Part shown: positions 8,129 to 17,240 of the stretch, in pieces | How positions within the stretch are numbered: the stretch's first letter is position 1 | Layout of the letters: every line of letters starts with the position of its first letter | Position numbers and translations under genes: made by a program | The notes under the pieces: model-generated | Told to the model about the DNA's origin: nothing | Seen by the model: the letters and a program-made list of their open reading frames with translations, nothing else | Databases searched by the model: none | DNA from: Cognatishimia coralii | GTDB lineage: Bacteria; Pseudomonadota; Alphaproteobacteria; Rhodobacterales; Rhodobacteraceae | Direction of reading: 5' to 3' | Length of the DNA stretch: 64,000 nt | Assembly: GCF_037478305.1 (NCBI RefSeq) | Contig: NZ_JBBGAZ010000006.1 | Span: 1-64,000 of the forward strand

Positions 8129-9769
8129 ATGATTCAGAATCCAATTCTTCGTGGCTTTAATCCTGACCCCTCGATCTGTCGGGCGGGCGATACCTACTAC
8201 ATCGCCACCTCGACATTCGAATGGTACCCTGGCGTACAGATCCATGCGTCTCAGGATCTCGCGAACTGGGATCTGGTGGCGCGCCCACTGTCCCGTGCAT
8301 CACAACTGGACATGCGCGGAAATCCCGACAGCTGCGGTGTTTGGGCTCCGTGCCTAAGTTTTGCCGATGGGCTATTTTGGTTGGTTTACACCGACGTCAA
8401 ACGTTTGGATGGAAACTTCAAGGATGCGCACAACTACATTGTTTCGGCTCCATCTATCGAAGGGCCATGGAGCGATCCAATCTACGTCAACTCGTCAGGG
8501 TTTGACCCAAGCCTTTTTCACGACGAGGACGGCCGGAAATACTTCAGCAATATGCAATGGAACCATGTCTCGAATTCTGTGGGTGGTCATCCCAAACATC
8601 CCGCATTTGACGGCATTCTTCTGCAGGAATGGGATCCGGAGCAGGGTTTGATTGGCCCAGTCAAAAATATTTTCGCGGGCAGCGCGCACGGTTTGACCGA
8701 AGCGCCGCATATTTTTAGACGCGGCGACTATTACTATCTCACAACTGCCGAAGGAGGCACGGGCTACGAGCATGCTGTGACACTGGCGCGGTCTCGCGAC
8801 ATTTGGGGTCCGTATGAGTTACACCCCAATACCTTTGTTATGACGGCAAAAGATGCTCCAGAAAATGCAATGCAGCGCACGGGGCATGGTCAGATGGTTG
8901 AGACGCCATCGGGTGAAGTCTTTCATACCTATCTATGTGGTCGTCCGTTGGAAGGTCTTTTCTCACCATGTGGTCGCGAAACCGGGATAGCGAAATGCAA
9001 ATGGGGCGATGACGGCTGGCTGTACTTGGCTGACGGCGGATTGGCACCGCCAGAGCGCGTGACACTCGCTGAACCTGTAATAGTTCCAAAGAGAAAACCG
9101 GTGTCTTACGATCTCAGCGCACCAAAATTACCTAAAGACTTCCAGTGGCTTCGCACTCCCGACCATAGTCGCCTGTTTGAGATGACTGGCGACGCTCTGC
9201 GTCTGATTGGACGAGAAAGCCTAGGCAGCTGGTTTGAACAATCTCTCGTGGCACGCCGCCAAGAGGATCACACGTATACAGCGACCTGCCAATTGCAGAG
9301 ATTTGACCCAACGGCGTACCAACACGGTGCTGGGCTGACGACCTACTATAATCGCCATAAATTTCACGCACTCACGGTGACATGGACAGAAGAACTTGGT
9401 CGCGTCCTAACGATCTTATCCTGTGCTGGAGATTGGCCCGACGGGCAACTCAGCTTTCCGTGTGCGCCCGTTGGACTGGGTGATGATGCGATAGAGCTTG
9501 GCGTTGAGGTAAACGGCAAGATGCAGCAGTTCTATTATCGAACATCTGGCAGCTGGCAGTCCATCGGGCCAGAGTTAGACGCTAGCGTTATCTCTGACGA
9601 AGGTGGTCGCGGAGAGCATGCTTCTTTTACTGGCGCTTTCGTCGGAATGTTTGCTTTTGACATCACAGGACAAGCACGAACTGCAGACTTCACAGCATTT
9701 ACATATACACCGCAGGATTTGGCAGCTGCGAACACCACGAAAAAGAGGAGTTTACTATGCCAGGATTGA
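8129..9769 (+). CDS. Glycoside hydrolase family 43 (beta-xylosidase/arabinosidase type)
   Basis: A 546-residue GH43 enzyme without signal peptide, so probably cytoplasmic and acting on imported oligosaccharides. The five-bladed propeller has its three expected acids: D13 in NPDPS (base), D126 in GFDPSLF (pKa modulator) and E191 in GLTEAPHIF (acid). A C-terminal beta-sandwich of ~200 residues follows, as in beta-xylosidases of the XynB3 type. Its presence points to xylo- or arabino-oligosaccharides as the transport substrate. The 3' end overlaps the next gene by 13 bases. Confidence 0.92.
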   Translation: MIQNPILRGFNPDPSICRAGDTYYIATSTFEWYPGVQIHASQDLANWDLVARPLSRASQLDMRGNPDSCGVWAPCLSFADGLFWLVYTDVKRLDGNFKDAHNYIVSAPSIEGPWSDPIYVNSSGFDPSLFHDEDGRKYFSNMQWNHVSNSVGGHPKHPAFDGILLQEWDPEQGLIGPVKNIFAGSAHGLTEAPHIFRRGDYYYLTTAEGGTGYEHAVTLARSRDIWGPYELHPNTFVMTAKDAPENAMQRTGHGQMVETPSGEVFHTYLCGRPLEGLFSPCGRETGIAKCKWGDDGWLYLADGGLAPPERVTLAEPVIVPKRKPVSYDLSAPKLPKDFQWLRTPDHSRLFEMTGDALRLIGRESLGSWFEQSLVARRQEDHTYTATCQLQRFDPTAYQHGAGLTTYYNRHKFHALTVTWTEELGRVLTILSCAGDWPDGQLSFPCAPVGLGDDAIELGVEVNGKMQQFYYRTSGSWQSIGPELDASVISDEGGRGEHASFTGAFVGMFAFDITGQARTADFTAFTYTPQDLAAANTTKKRSLLCQD

Positions 9770-10818
9770 TTAAAGGCCCTGCGCTCTTTCTCGCTCAATT
9801 TGCAGGGGACGATGCTCCCTTCAACTCTTTGGAGGCCATTTCGAAATGGGCGGCGGGTCTTGGTTACAAGGGCGTGCAGATCCCGACTTTTGATAAGCGC
9901 CTATTTGATCTCGATTTAGCGGCGGAAAGCGACAGCTACTGCGATGAGGTGAAGGGCATTTGTGCGGATGCAGGTGTTGCCATAACCGAGTTATCCTCGC
10001 ATCTGCAGGGTCAGTTGATTGCAGTTAACCCAGCTTACGACACAGCCTTTGACGCTTTTGCGCCTGAACATGTAAAGGGCAAGCCAGCAGCGCGTCAGGC
10101 CTGGGCTGTGGATCAAGTGACCAAAGTTGCCAAAGTCAGCCGTAAACTAGGGCTTGATGTTTCGGTCAGCTTCACAGGAAGCCTTGCGTTCCCGTACCTC
10201 TACCCCTGGCCACAGCGCCCAGCCGGGCTTATCGAAGAGGCTTTTGCAGAACTTGGCCGTCGCTGGACGCCGATCCTGAATACCTATGAGGATAATGGCG
10301 TAGACATTGGCTTTGAAATCCATCCGGGCGAAGACGTTTTTGACGGAGCAACTTTTGAGATGTTTGTCGATGCCGTCAACGGTCATCAGCGTGCTCAGAT
10401 CAATTATGATCCATCACACTTTCTCCTGCAGCAGATGGATTATCTCAGCTTTATCGACATATACCACGAAAGAATCTGCGCCTATCACGTCAAAGATGCC
10501 GAGTTTAACCCGGACGGTCGGCAAGGCGTCTATTCTGGCTATCAGCCTTGGCTCAATCGCGCTGGGCGTTTCCGGAGCCTGGGCGATGGGCAAGTTGACT
10601 TCAAAGGCATTTTTTCGCGTTTGGCGACGCATGGCTATGAAAGCTGGGCGGTATTGGAATGGGAATGCTGTCTGAAGTCTCCGGAACAGGGCGCAGCGGA
10701 GGGGGCTCCCTTCATCCGCGATCACATTATAGAAGTGACGGACAAAGCCTTTGATGACTTTGCAGGAGGCGAGGTCAACAAGGCGCAGATTAACAAGATG
10801 CTGGGACTGAAAAAATGA
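9757..10818 (+). CDS. Sugar phosphate isomerase/epimerase (TIM barrel)
   Basis: A 353-residue xylose-isomerase-like TIM-barrel protein, larger than the one at 6239 and only distantly similar to it. Metal-site segments visible are GFEIHPGED, INYDPSHF and CAYHVKDAEF. The start at 9757 has GAGGAG upstream and overlaps the GH43 gene; its own stop overlaps the next start (ATGA at 10815). This two-gene coupling with an Idh-like oxidoreductase is common in sugar catabolic operons. Confidence 0.87.
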   Translation: MPGLIKGPALFLAQFAGDDAPFNSLEAISKWAAGLGYKGVQIPTFDKRLFDLDLAAESDSYCDEVKGICADAGVAITELSSHLQGQLIAVNPAYDTAFDAFAPEHVKGKPAARQAWAVDQVTKVAKVSRKLGLDVSVSFTGSLAFPYLYPWPQRPAGLIEEAFAELGRRWTPILNTYEDNGVDIGFEIHPGEDVFDGATFEMFVDAVNGHQRAQINYDPSHFLLQQMDYLSFIDIYHERICAYHVKDAEFNPDGRQGVYSGYQPWLNRAGRFRSLGDGQVDFKGIFSRLATHGYESWAVLEWECCLKSPEQGAAEGAPFIRDHIIEVTDKAFDDFAGGEVNKAQINKMLGLKK

Positions 10819-11942
10819 CAAGACTGAAGCTTGGCATGGTCGGCGGCGGGCAGGGCGCTTTCATTGGAGCTGTGCACCGGATGGCAGCACGTCTCGACGA
10901 TCAATGGGAGCTTGTCGCCGGTGCGTTGAGTTCTGATCCTGAGCGCGCTTTGACTTCATCACGTCAGCTTGGAATTTCCGACGACCGCAGCTACAGCAAC
11001 TTTGCGGCCATGGCCAAAGCTGAAGCGGAACGAGCTGATGGAATTGACGCCGTTGCAATCGTGACACCGAACCATGTTCACGCGGGTCCGGCGATTTCAT
11101 TTTTGAACCACGGCATCCACGTCATCTGCGACAAACCACTGTCTGCAACTTTAGATCAAGCACGCGACATCGCACATGCTGTGAAAGAGTCTGGCAAGTG
11201 TTTCGTTTTGACTCATAACTACACTGGATATCCATTGGTTCGCCAAGCCCGACATATGATCGCCGCAGGTGAACTGGGTGACATTCGCGTTGTTCAAGTT
11301 GAATACGCGCAGGATTGGTTGGCCGTGGAGCTCTCTAATAAACAAGCTGACTGGCGCACGGACCCAGCCAAATCTGGAGCGGGGGGATGCATTGGCGACA
11401 TTGGGACCCATGCGATAAATTTGGCAACTTTCGTGACTGGCCTCGAAGTGAAAGAAGTTGCCGCTGACCTTGACGCTTTCGTCCCTGGACGGGGCTTGGA
11501 CGACAATGCACAAGTGTTCCTGCGCTTCGGAGGTGGGGCCAAAGGAATGCTCTGGTCTAGCCAGGTGGCTGTTGGCAACGAGAACAATCTCACTTTACGG
11601 ATCTATGGGAGCAAGGCGGGTATCGAATGGTCGCAAGAGAACCCGAATGTGCTGCTATTCACTCGTTTCGGCGAACCAAAACAGGTTTTGACGAGGGGTG
11701 GTCCACGAACGTCTCCTGCCGACACTCGTATTCCGTCTGGGCATCCCGAAGGATATCTTGAGGCCTTTGGAACTATTTATGCTGATGCAGCAAAACTCAT
11801 TCGTGCTCATGAAATGAAATCTGACGCACCGCAAAGTGGTCCACTTCCCGACATCAATGATGGTGTTTTCGGGATGGCTTTTGTCTCGGCCTGTGTGAAA
11901 TCTTCGGAAAACAATAGTGCTTGGGTGAAGGTCGATTCTTAG
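10815..11942 (+). CDS. Gfo/Idh/MocA family oxidoreductase
   Basis: A 375-residue dehydrogenase, last gene of the sugar operon. The dinucleotide fold starts LGMVGGGQGAFIG and the family motif is CDKPL (about residues 110-114). GAGGCIGDIGTHAINLA corresponds to the substrate-site region. It is translationally coupled to the upstream TIM-barrel gene through ATGA. No terminator is visible after it. Confidence 0.88.
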   Translation: MTRLKLGMVGGGQGAFIGAVHRMAARLDDQWELVAGALSSDPERALTSSRQLGISDDRSYSNFAAMAKAEAERADGIDAVAIVTPNHVHAGPAISFLNHGIHVICDKPLSATLDQARDIAHAVKESGKCFVLTHNYTGYPLVRQARHMIAAGELGDIRVVQVEYAQDWLAVELSNKQADWRTDPAKSGAGGCIGDIGTHAINLATFVTGLEVKEVAADLDAFVPGRGLDDNAQVFLRFGGGAKGMLWSSQVAVGNENNLTLRIYGSKAGIEWSQENPNVLLFTRFGEPKQVLTRGGPRTSPADTRIPSGHPEGYLEAFGTIYADAAKLIRAHEMKSDAPQSGPLPDINDGVFGMAFVSACVKSSENNSAWVKVDS

Positions 11943-12238
11943 CAACATGCTTGGACAACATCACGATCTATTAGCGGTGGATCGCGTCGAGGGCTAAGTG
12001 CGCGATGGTTGTTCATTCAACAGCCTATTTCGCTATGTATATTTGTTGAGGCAAATTGCAGCGCGGCAGCTTTGTGCCCATAGCTGACAGCCAACTATGC
12101 TCGGAATACGCCAGCGTGGCGATAGTCCGGTTTGACGAGCAGCACCGCAGCATTGGGTAAAACGCATGAATGTCCGCTATGAGCCGAATGCGGCCGATAG
12201 CCAATCCTTGTTCAGCATACAAAGAACGATACAAACGT
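11943..12238. other. Non-coding stretch before the att-flank repeat
   Basis: About 300 bases between the last sugar gene and the 155 bp repeat. The open frames here have no protein character. Around 12165-12205 a sequence of the type gaatgtccgctatgagccgaatgcgg appears, similar to short G+C-rich motifs in other gaps of this window. I see no terminator and no RNA gene. Confidence 0.5.
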
Positions 12239-12393
12239 GTGACACGACAGTGACCGCGGACTACTAACAATACGGTAACAAGACTGCCTGGAGGTAGCCG
12301 AGTACCGTGCAACCAATTGAAAATGATGTCGATTAATTTTCGGAGATTTGGTGGAGCCTAGGGGGATCGAACCCCTGACCTCTACAATGCCAT
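12239..12393 (+). repeat. Left att repeat of the island (attL), with truncated tRNA-Ala
   Basis: This block matches 38475-38629 without gaps over 155 bases, with 13 mismatches by my count, nearly all in 12260-12283. Bases 12349-12393 are identical to the last 45 bases of the tRNA-Ala gene at 38585-38660, from the anticodon loop to CCA. After 12393 the tRNA sequence is lost, so this is an integration scar and not a functional tRNA. The match extends 110 bases beyond the tRNA 3' end, longer than a normal att core. Confidence 0.92.
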
Positions 12394-12892
12394 GGGCGCG
12401 GTTGAATCGTAAGAAAAGTAGATGCAAGTCTAGGAAAAGAGAGAATAAGACACTTAAATAGAAGTTCTAAATTCATCGGCAGCGTCCAAATGAATCTTAA
12501 CAAGTGTGGATTGAAGTGAAATCTGTTTGAAACAGGTAATAGTGACCGACTGGTGACCAAGCCGCAATCGGTCCATACCTAACCTTGATGGCCTAGTGAA
12601 GCGCTGCAGTGCAGCTTCCCCGGACCGGACATTCCCCGCGCCTGCGATGTTTACGCGTATCCCGAGGTTTGAAAGGCGGACAAATCTACGTTTGTCAACG
12701 TGCGGCATTCTCATTGCGCATTGTCGGCAATGACTGGGAAGCAGATTTGGGAAAACTTGGCGGCCGGACCAAGGTTAATATTTAACAGCCCATTGGACAG
12801 CTATTTCAACAAATGCGAAAGTGGTCGCTTTTGGCTGCACGCAAATCAAAGAAAATGAATTTTAGTATTTTAGCATGTTGCGTTCTGTCGAC
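12394..12892. other. Island left end, no convincing gene
   Basis: About 500 bases between attL and the ROK repressor gene. Several open frames exist on the minus strand, the longest of 86 codons (12454-12714), but none resembles a known protein or has a ribosome site. I see no repeat beyond the att region. Confidence 0.5.
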
Positions 12893-14101
12893 TTAAATCG
12901 CCGACAGTCCAGCATTGGTATTCAAGAAGAATTGTCCAAATATGGGGCCACTGGCCGCCCCAATGGCCCTCGCATTCTCTCCCACTGTTCCCGCTTGGAC
13001 CTTGGGTTCAATAAGCCCTCGCTTGTCTTGGTGAACCAAATAACGTTGAACCCGCTCAACCAGTTCCGTTCTGATCGCAGGTGGAAAAGCACCGTCGATT
13101 ATCACCGCTTGAAAATCGATTACCGAGCAAATCGACAGGCATGCCTTTGCCAACTCCTGCGCGGTTTCGCCTATCCATGGATCAACATATCTGGCCAGAC
13201 CATTCCAGTCTTGAGGCTTTTCCCAAAGTTGGTCAGGATTTATGCCTGCCTCGATCAATCGCGCTTCGAGCAAATGGATCGAGGCAGTGTCTATCAATTG
13301 CTGACTTTCACCAAGAGGCCCAGTCGTTCGCATTGAACCCAATGCACCCGCATTTCCCTGATTGCCCTCAAATACGGTTCCATTCATGGCGATCCCACCA
13401 CCAATAAATGATCCAATAAAGAAGTATGCAAAATCGCGGTAGTCGTTTCCGCTTCCATACAAGTGTTCAGCATGGCACGCCGCTGTGGAATCGTTGACAA
13501 CATGCACTTGAAGGTTCGTGAACTTTGCGACCTCATCTGCGAAATTTATATCCTTCCAAGAGCTAAATTTTTCCGCAGCAGGTCCAGATAAGTCGTGCCA
13601 TTTCCAGAGTTCAAACGGCGTTCCAATTCCGATTCCGCAAACCCTGTCACTGAAATTCCTCGGAAGGAGCCTCAGCAAGTCCTCGAGGCCACTTTTCAAG
13701 AAGCCAAAAACTTCATCTGGCATCGGATATTCGTAAGTCGTGTGGATTTGTTCGCGTACGGTGCCAGAAAAATCAATCAATAGTAAATCGGCGCTGCGTC
13801 TGCCGATTTTCAACCCGATGGAGAAAGCTCCATCTGCGTCCAACTGAATCGGAGTCGAGGGCTTGCCAACTTTGCCGCGTAGAGGTTCGCCGCGTTTGAT
13901 CAGGCCATCTGACTCAAGGTTCCGCAAGATCGTGGAAACCGTTGGCTTTGAAAGACCAGTGCGACGCGCAAGTTCCGCTGCGGGAACCGTTTGGTATCGC
14001 TGAAGTACAGACAAGAGAAGGCGTTCGTTGTGATCACGAACACCGCGCTGATTAACGCCTGCGCCTTTTGCTATGATATTATCTCCGTCCATACTTGGCA
14101 C
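12893..14101 (-). CDS. frcR: ROK-family repressor, FrcR-like
   Basis: A 402-residue ROK regulator. The N-terminal winged HTH (AELARRTGLSKPTVSTILRNL) is followed by a sugar-kinase-like fold (IGLKIGRRSADLLLIDF, IGIGTPFELWKW, VVNDSTAACHAE). The usual ROK zinc cysteines (CxCGxxGC) are absent: the site reads GNQGNAGALG, so it is a ROK repressor without that metal cluster. I choose GTG 14101 because GAGGAA lies six bases upstream; a TTG at 14122 lacks one. It is divergent from frcB, and the gap holds a ROK-type operator. The arrangement matches the frcR-frcBCAK fructose system of rhizobia. Confidence 0.85.
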   Translation of the reverse strand: MPSMDGDNIIAKGAGVNQRGVRDHNERLLLSVLQRYQTVPAAELARRTGLSKPTVSTILRNLESDGLIKRGEPLRGKVGKPSTPIQLDADGAFSIGLKIGRRSADLLLIDFSGTVREQIHTTYEYPMPDEVFGFLKSGLEDLLRLLPRNFSDRVCGIGIGTPFELWKWHDLSGPAAEKFSSWKDINFADEVAKFTNLQVHVVNDSTAACHAEHLYGSGNDYRDFAYFFIGSFIGGGIAMNGTVFEGNQGNAGALGSMRTTGPLGESQQLIDTASIHLLEARLIEAGINPDQLWEKPQDWNGLARYVDPWIGETAQELAKACLSICSVIDFQAVIIDGAFPPAIRTELVERVQRYLVHQDKRGLIEPKVQAGTVGENARAIGAASGPIFGQFFLNTNAGLSAI

Positions 14102-14143
14102 AATAGTTTCCTCGTTCTGCAAAAGAAAGGTAGAGGTAAATTA

Positions 14144-14169
14144 TTAGTTAGTAAAGTTAACAAACTAAT
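14144..14169. promoter_or_regulatory. ROK-type operator between frcR and frcB
   Basis: The inverted repeat TTAGTTAGT...TAACAAACTAAT lies in the divergent promoter region. It closely resembles operators of ROK repressors such as XylR of Bacillus (TTAGTTTGTT...AACAAACTAA). A TTGACA box (14169-14174) abuts it on the frcB side, so FrcR binding would block polymerase at the frcB promoter; the matching -10 is not clear. Confidence 0.7.
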
Positions 14170-14288
14170 TGACAGAGGCAGCAGAATCGGTGTTTTTTGG
14201 TTTCCAACCTGCAGGTTTTCGGATGCAGCGGGTTTGTGAGCCAAAAACTGGTTCGCAGAACAAGAATTGACATTTCTGGGAGGAAAAC

Positions 14289-15299
14289 ATGAAGAAATTA
14301 ATGATGTCTTCAGCGATCGCCGTCACCGCTTTTGCGGGTGCTGCTTTTGCGGACACAAATGCATGTCTCATCACAAAGACTGATACAAACCCTTTCTTTG
14401 TTAAAATGAAAGAAGGCGCGACAGCGGCAGCCGAAGCGAATGGCATCAATCTTTCAACCTTCGCCGGTAAAATCGACGGAGACGTTGAAAGCCAAGTAGC
14501 TGCGGTGGAAACGTGTATCGCGTCCGGGGCAAAAGGCATCTTGATCACGCCAACTGATAGTCGCGCATTGACTCCTGTGATCAACCAAGCGCGTGAAGCC
14601 GGCGCACTGGTTATCGCACTGGACACGCCGTTTGAGCCAGCAAGCGTTGCTGACGCTACATTCGCGACTGACAACTTCAAGGCCGGCGTTTTGATCGGTG
14701 AATGGGCTGCAGCCAAACTTGGTGCAGATGCAGCTAATGCAAAGATTGCCCTGCTAGACCTGAATCCATCTGAAATCTCGGTCGACTATCTGCGTAATAA
14801 TGGCTTCCTGCAAGGATTTGGAATCGACATTAAAGATCCAACCGACATCGGTGATGAAGACGATCCACGCATTGTTGGAAACGATGTCACCAACGGCAAC
14901 GAAGAAGGTGGACGCACTGCGATGGAAAACCTTCTGCAAATCGACCCTGGCGTGAATGTTGTCTACACTATCAACGAGCCAGCAGCTGCAGGCGCATATG
15001 AAGCACTTAAATCGGTTGGGCGTGAAGACGATGTTCTCATCGTTTCGGTCGATGGCGGTTGCCCGGGTGTTCAAAACATTGCCGAAGGCGTTATTGGAGC
15101 GACTTCTATGCAATTCCCATTGCTGATGGCGTCTTTGGGCATCGAAGCGATCAAAACCTGGTCCGAAACTGGTGAAAAGCCACAAAACACTGAAGGTTTG
15201 GATTTCTACAACACAGGCGTAGAGTTGATCACGGACGAACCAGTTGACGGCATCCCATCCCTCACCTCCGCTGAGGGCATGGAGAAGTGCTGGGGCTAA
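14289..15299 (+). CDS. frcB: Fructose/ribose-type ABC transporter, periplasmic binding protein
   Basis: A 336-residue CUT2 sugar-binding protein. Residues 1-21 form a signal peptide (MKKLMMSSAIAVTAFAGAAFA). The mature protein has the type I binding fold: KTDTNPFFVKMKEGA, GAKGILITPTDSRAL and ALDTPFEPASV line the ligand cleft. ATG 14289 follows GGGAGGAAAAC. It heads frcBCAK and is followed by a strong hairpin that would leave most transcripts at this gene. By family and operon order the substrate is probably fructose, perhaps with mannose or ribose. Confidence 0.88.
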   Translation: MKKLMMSSAIAVTAFAGAAFADTNACLITKTDTNPFFVKMKEGATAAAEANGINLSTFAGKIDGDVESQVAAVETCIASGAKGILITPTDSRALTPVINQAREAGALVIALDTPFEPASVADATFATDNFKAGVLIGEWAAAKLGADAANAKIALLDLNPSEISVDYLRNNGFLQGFGIDIKDPTDIGDEDDPRIVGNDVTNGNEEGGRTAMENLLQIDPGVNVVYTINEPAAAGAYEALKSVGREDDVLIVSVDGGCPGVQNIAEGVIGATSMQFPLLMASLGIEAIKTWSETGEKPQNTEGLDFYNTGVELITDEPVDGIPSLTSAEGMEKCWG

Positions 15300-15315
15300 C
15301 GCTCTCCTAAAGTTT

Positions 15316-15347
15316 GGTGCCGAGGGTTTCATCCTCGGCACCTTTTT
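15316..15347 (+). terminator. Partial terminator/attenuator after frcB
   Basis: GGTGCCGAGG and CCTCGGCACC form a perfect 10 bp stem with a 7-base loop, followed by five T. It lies between frcB and frcC, so it probably ends most transcripts after the binding-protein gene and lets some read into the membrane and ATPase genes. Confidence 0.88.
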
Positions 15348-15408
15348 CATTCCCAACTCTTTGACCACACTCGGTGCCCTCGCTTAGGCTGGGGACGAGG
15401 AGATCTAC

Positions 15409-16470
15409 ATGACATCAAAAGCAGGCTATGAAAAAGTTCTCGACGGTAGCGACACCCGCGTTGCTCAGTTCGAAACTCGCCAACACTCGATGCTAGAACG
15501 CGTCCAGCATATTTTGCACAATAACCCGACATTCGTTCCGGTTATTGTATTGTTCCTCAGTCTGATGGCGTTCTGGATCATTGCAGGTGGCAGGTTCTTT
15601 TCCGCCTTCAATCTTTCACTCATTATGCAACAAGTCTCGATCATCGGGATGCTGGCAGCCGCTCAATCCTTGATCATCATTACGGCAGGAATCGACTTAT
15701 CCGTTGCCGCGATCATGATTTTGATGTCCGTCATAATGGGGAATCTCGCCGTAAACCTGGGTGTTCCTGCTCCTCTGGCCGTTATATTCGGATTTGCAGG
15801 AGGTTTGGCTGCTGGTGCCATGAACGGGTTACTAATCACCAAAATAAAATTGCCTCCGTTTATCACCACACTCGGCACTTGGTCTATTTTCTTCGCCTTG
15901 AACCTTTGGCTGTCTGGCGCACAATCGATACGCAGCCAAGATATCGACGAGGTTGCTCCTTTCCTTAAGTTTTTCGGAAACGCCATCAATATAGGCAGCG
16001 CGCGCATCACCTTTGGCGTGATCCTTATGATCCTGATCTTCGTGGTGCTTTGGTATATGCTCAACAAAACTGCTTGGGGTCGCCACGTCTATGCGATTGG
16101 GGACGATATGGAAGCGGCTGAAATGTCCGGCATTCGCACGGAAAGAACCTTGGTGTCTGTGTACATGCTCGCCGGTTTGGTCTGTGCAATAGCGGGTTGG
16201 GCATCCATAGGCCGCGTTGGATCGATTTCGCCGCAATCCTTTTATGAGGGCAATCTACAATCGATTACCGCTGTAGTTATCGGAGGGATTTCCCTATTCG
16301 GCGGTCGCGGTTCGATTATGGGTGCGCTCTTCGGAGCCCTAATTGTTGGCGTATTTCAATCAGGCCTTCGTATGGCTGGAGTTGATGTGTTGTGGCAAGT
16401 CTTCGCAATTGGTTGGCTAATTATTATCGCTGTCGCAATTGACCAATGGATCAGGAGGGTTTCCGCATGA
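15409..16470 (+). CDS. frcC: Fructose/ribose-type ABC transporter permease
   Basis: A 353-residue RbsC-like permease with eight to ten hydrophobic segments. Family landmarks are the GIDLSVAAIM segment after the early helices, the cytoplasmic loop GRHVYAIGDDMEAAEMSGI, and the GGISLFGGRGSIMGALFGAL motif near the C-terminus. ATG 15409 is preceded by AGGAG. The stop overlaps the start of frcA (ATGA, 16467-16470). Confidence 0.9.
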   Translation: MTSKAGYEKVLDGSDTRVAQFETRQHSMLERVQHILHNNPTFVPVIVLFLSLMAFWIIAGGRFFSAFNLSLIMQQVSIIGMLAAAQSLIIITAGIDLSVAAIMILMSVIMGNLAVNLGVPAPLAVIFGFAGGLAAGAMNGLLITKIKLPPFITTLGTWSIFFALNLWLSGAQSIRSQDIDEVAPFLKFFGNAINIGSARITFGVILMILIFVVLWYMLNKTAWGRHVYAIGDDMEAAEMSGIRTERTLVSVYMLAGLVCAIAGWASIGRVGSISPQSFYEGNLQSITAVVIGGISLFGGRGSIMGALFGALIVGVFQSGLRMAGVDVLWQVFAIGWLIIIAVAIDQWIRRVSA

Positions 16471-17240
16471 CACCTGTTGTATCAGCCAAAGGCATCGTGA
16501 AACGCTATGGCCACGTTACTGCAATCGACCACTCGGACTTTGAGCTAAGACCAGGGGAAATCCTGGCGGTGATAGGGGACAACGGGGCTGGCAAATCTTC
16601 TATCGTGAAAGCAATATGCGGCGCGACCACGCCAGATGAGGGCGAGATACTGATCGAAGGCAAACCGGTTAAATTCAGTTCGCCTATTGAAGCGAGGGAA
16701 ATGGGAATTGAAATCGTTTATCAAAACCTTGCACTTTCTCCCGCCCTTTCTATCGCGGACAATATGTTCACCGGCCGCGAACTTCGAAAAGAAGGGTTCT
16801 TGGGCAATTTCCTGAGAATGCTCGACAAGCCAGCTATGGAAAAGTTCGCACGTGATAAACTCACTGAACTTGGTCTGATGACGGTACAATCTATCAAACA
16901 ACCGGTTGAGACGCTCTCCGGCGGTCAGCGCCAAGGTGTGGCGGTCGCACGTGCTGCTGCCTTTGCAACAAAGTTTATCATCATGGATGAACCAACCGCG
17001 GCACTTGGCGTTAAAGAAAGCCGCAAAGTACTGGAACTAATAAAGGATGTGCGCGCGCGCGGAATACCTATCATCCTGATCAGCCACAACATGCCTCACG
17101 TTTTTGAAGTGGCAGATCGGATTCACATTCATCGACTGGGTAAAAGGCTCTGCACGATTGATCCAAAGGACTACACAATGTCCGATGCCGTGGCCTTCAT
17201 GACTGGAGCAAAGGAACCTCCCGCTCAGGACGCTGCATGA
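16467..17240 (+). CDS. frcA: Fructose/ribose-type ABC transporter ATP-binding protein
   Basis: A 257-residue ATPase with a single nucleotide-binding domain, as in FrcA and unlike the double-domain RbsA. Walker A is GDNGAGKSS (residues 37-45), the signature LSGGQRQGVAVARA, Walker B FIIMDEPTAALG, and the switch histidine is in LISHNM. The start is ATG 16467, with AGGAGGG upstream and a 4-base overlap with frcC. The last four bases overlap frcK. Confidence 0.9.
   Translation: MTPVVSAKGIVKRYGHVTAIDHSDFELRPGEILAVIGDNGAGKSSIVKAICGATTPDEGEILIEGKPVKFSSPIEAREMGIEIVYQNLALSPALSIADNMFTGRELRKEGFLGNFLRMLDKPAMEKFARDKLTELGLMTVQSIKQPVETLSGGQRQGVAVARAAAFATKFIIMDEPTAALGVKESRKVLELIKDVRARGIPIILISHNMPHVFEVADRIHIHRLGKRLCTIDPKDYTMSDAVAFMTGAKEPPAQDAA

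Noticed and set aside
12349..12393. Second tRNA-Ala gene
   Set aside because: Only the 3' 45 bases are present; the acceptor 5' strand, D arm and half of the anticodon stem are missing. It is an att scar.
12454..12714. 86-codon open frame on the minus strand near the island left end
   Set aside because: Atypical composition, no ribosome site and no recognisable motif; left as non-coding.
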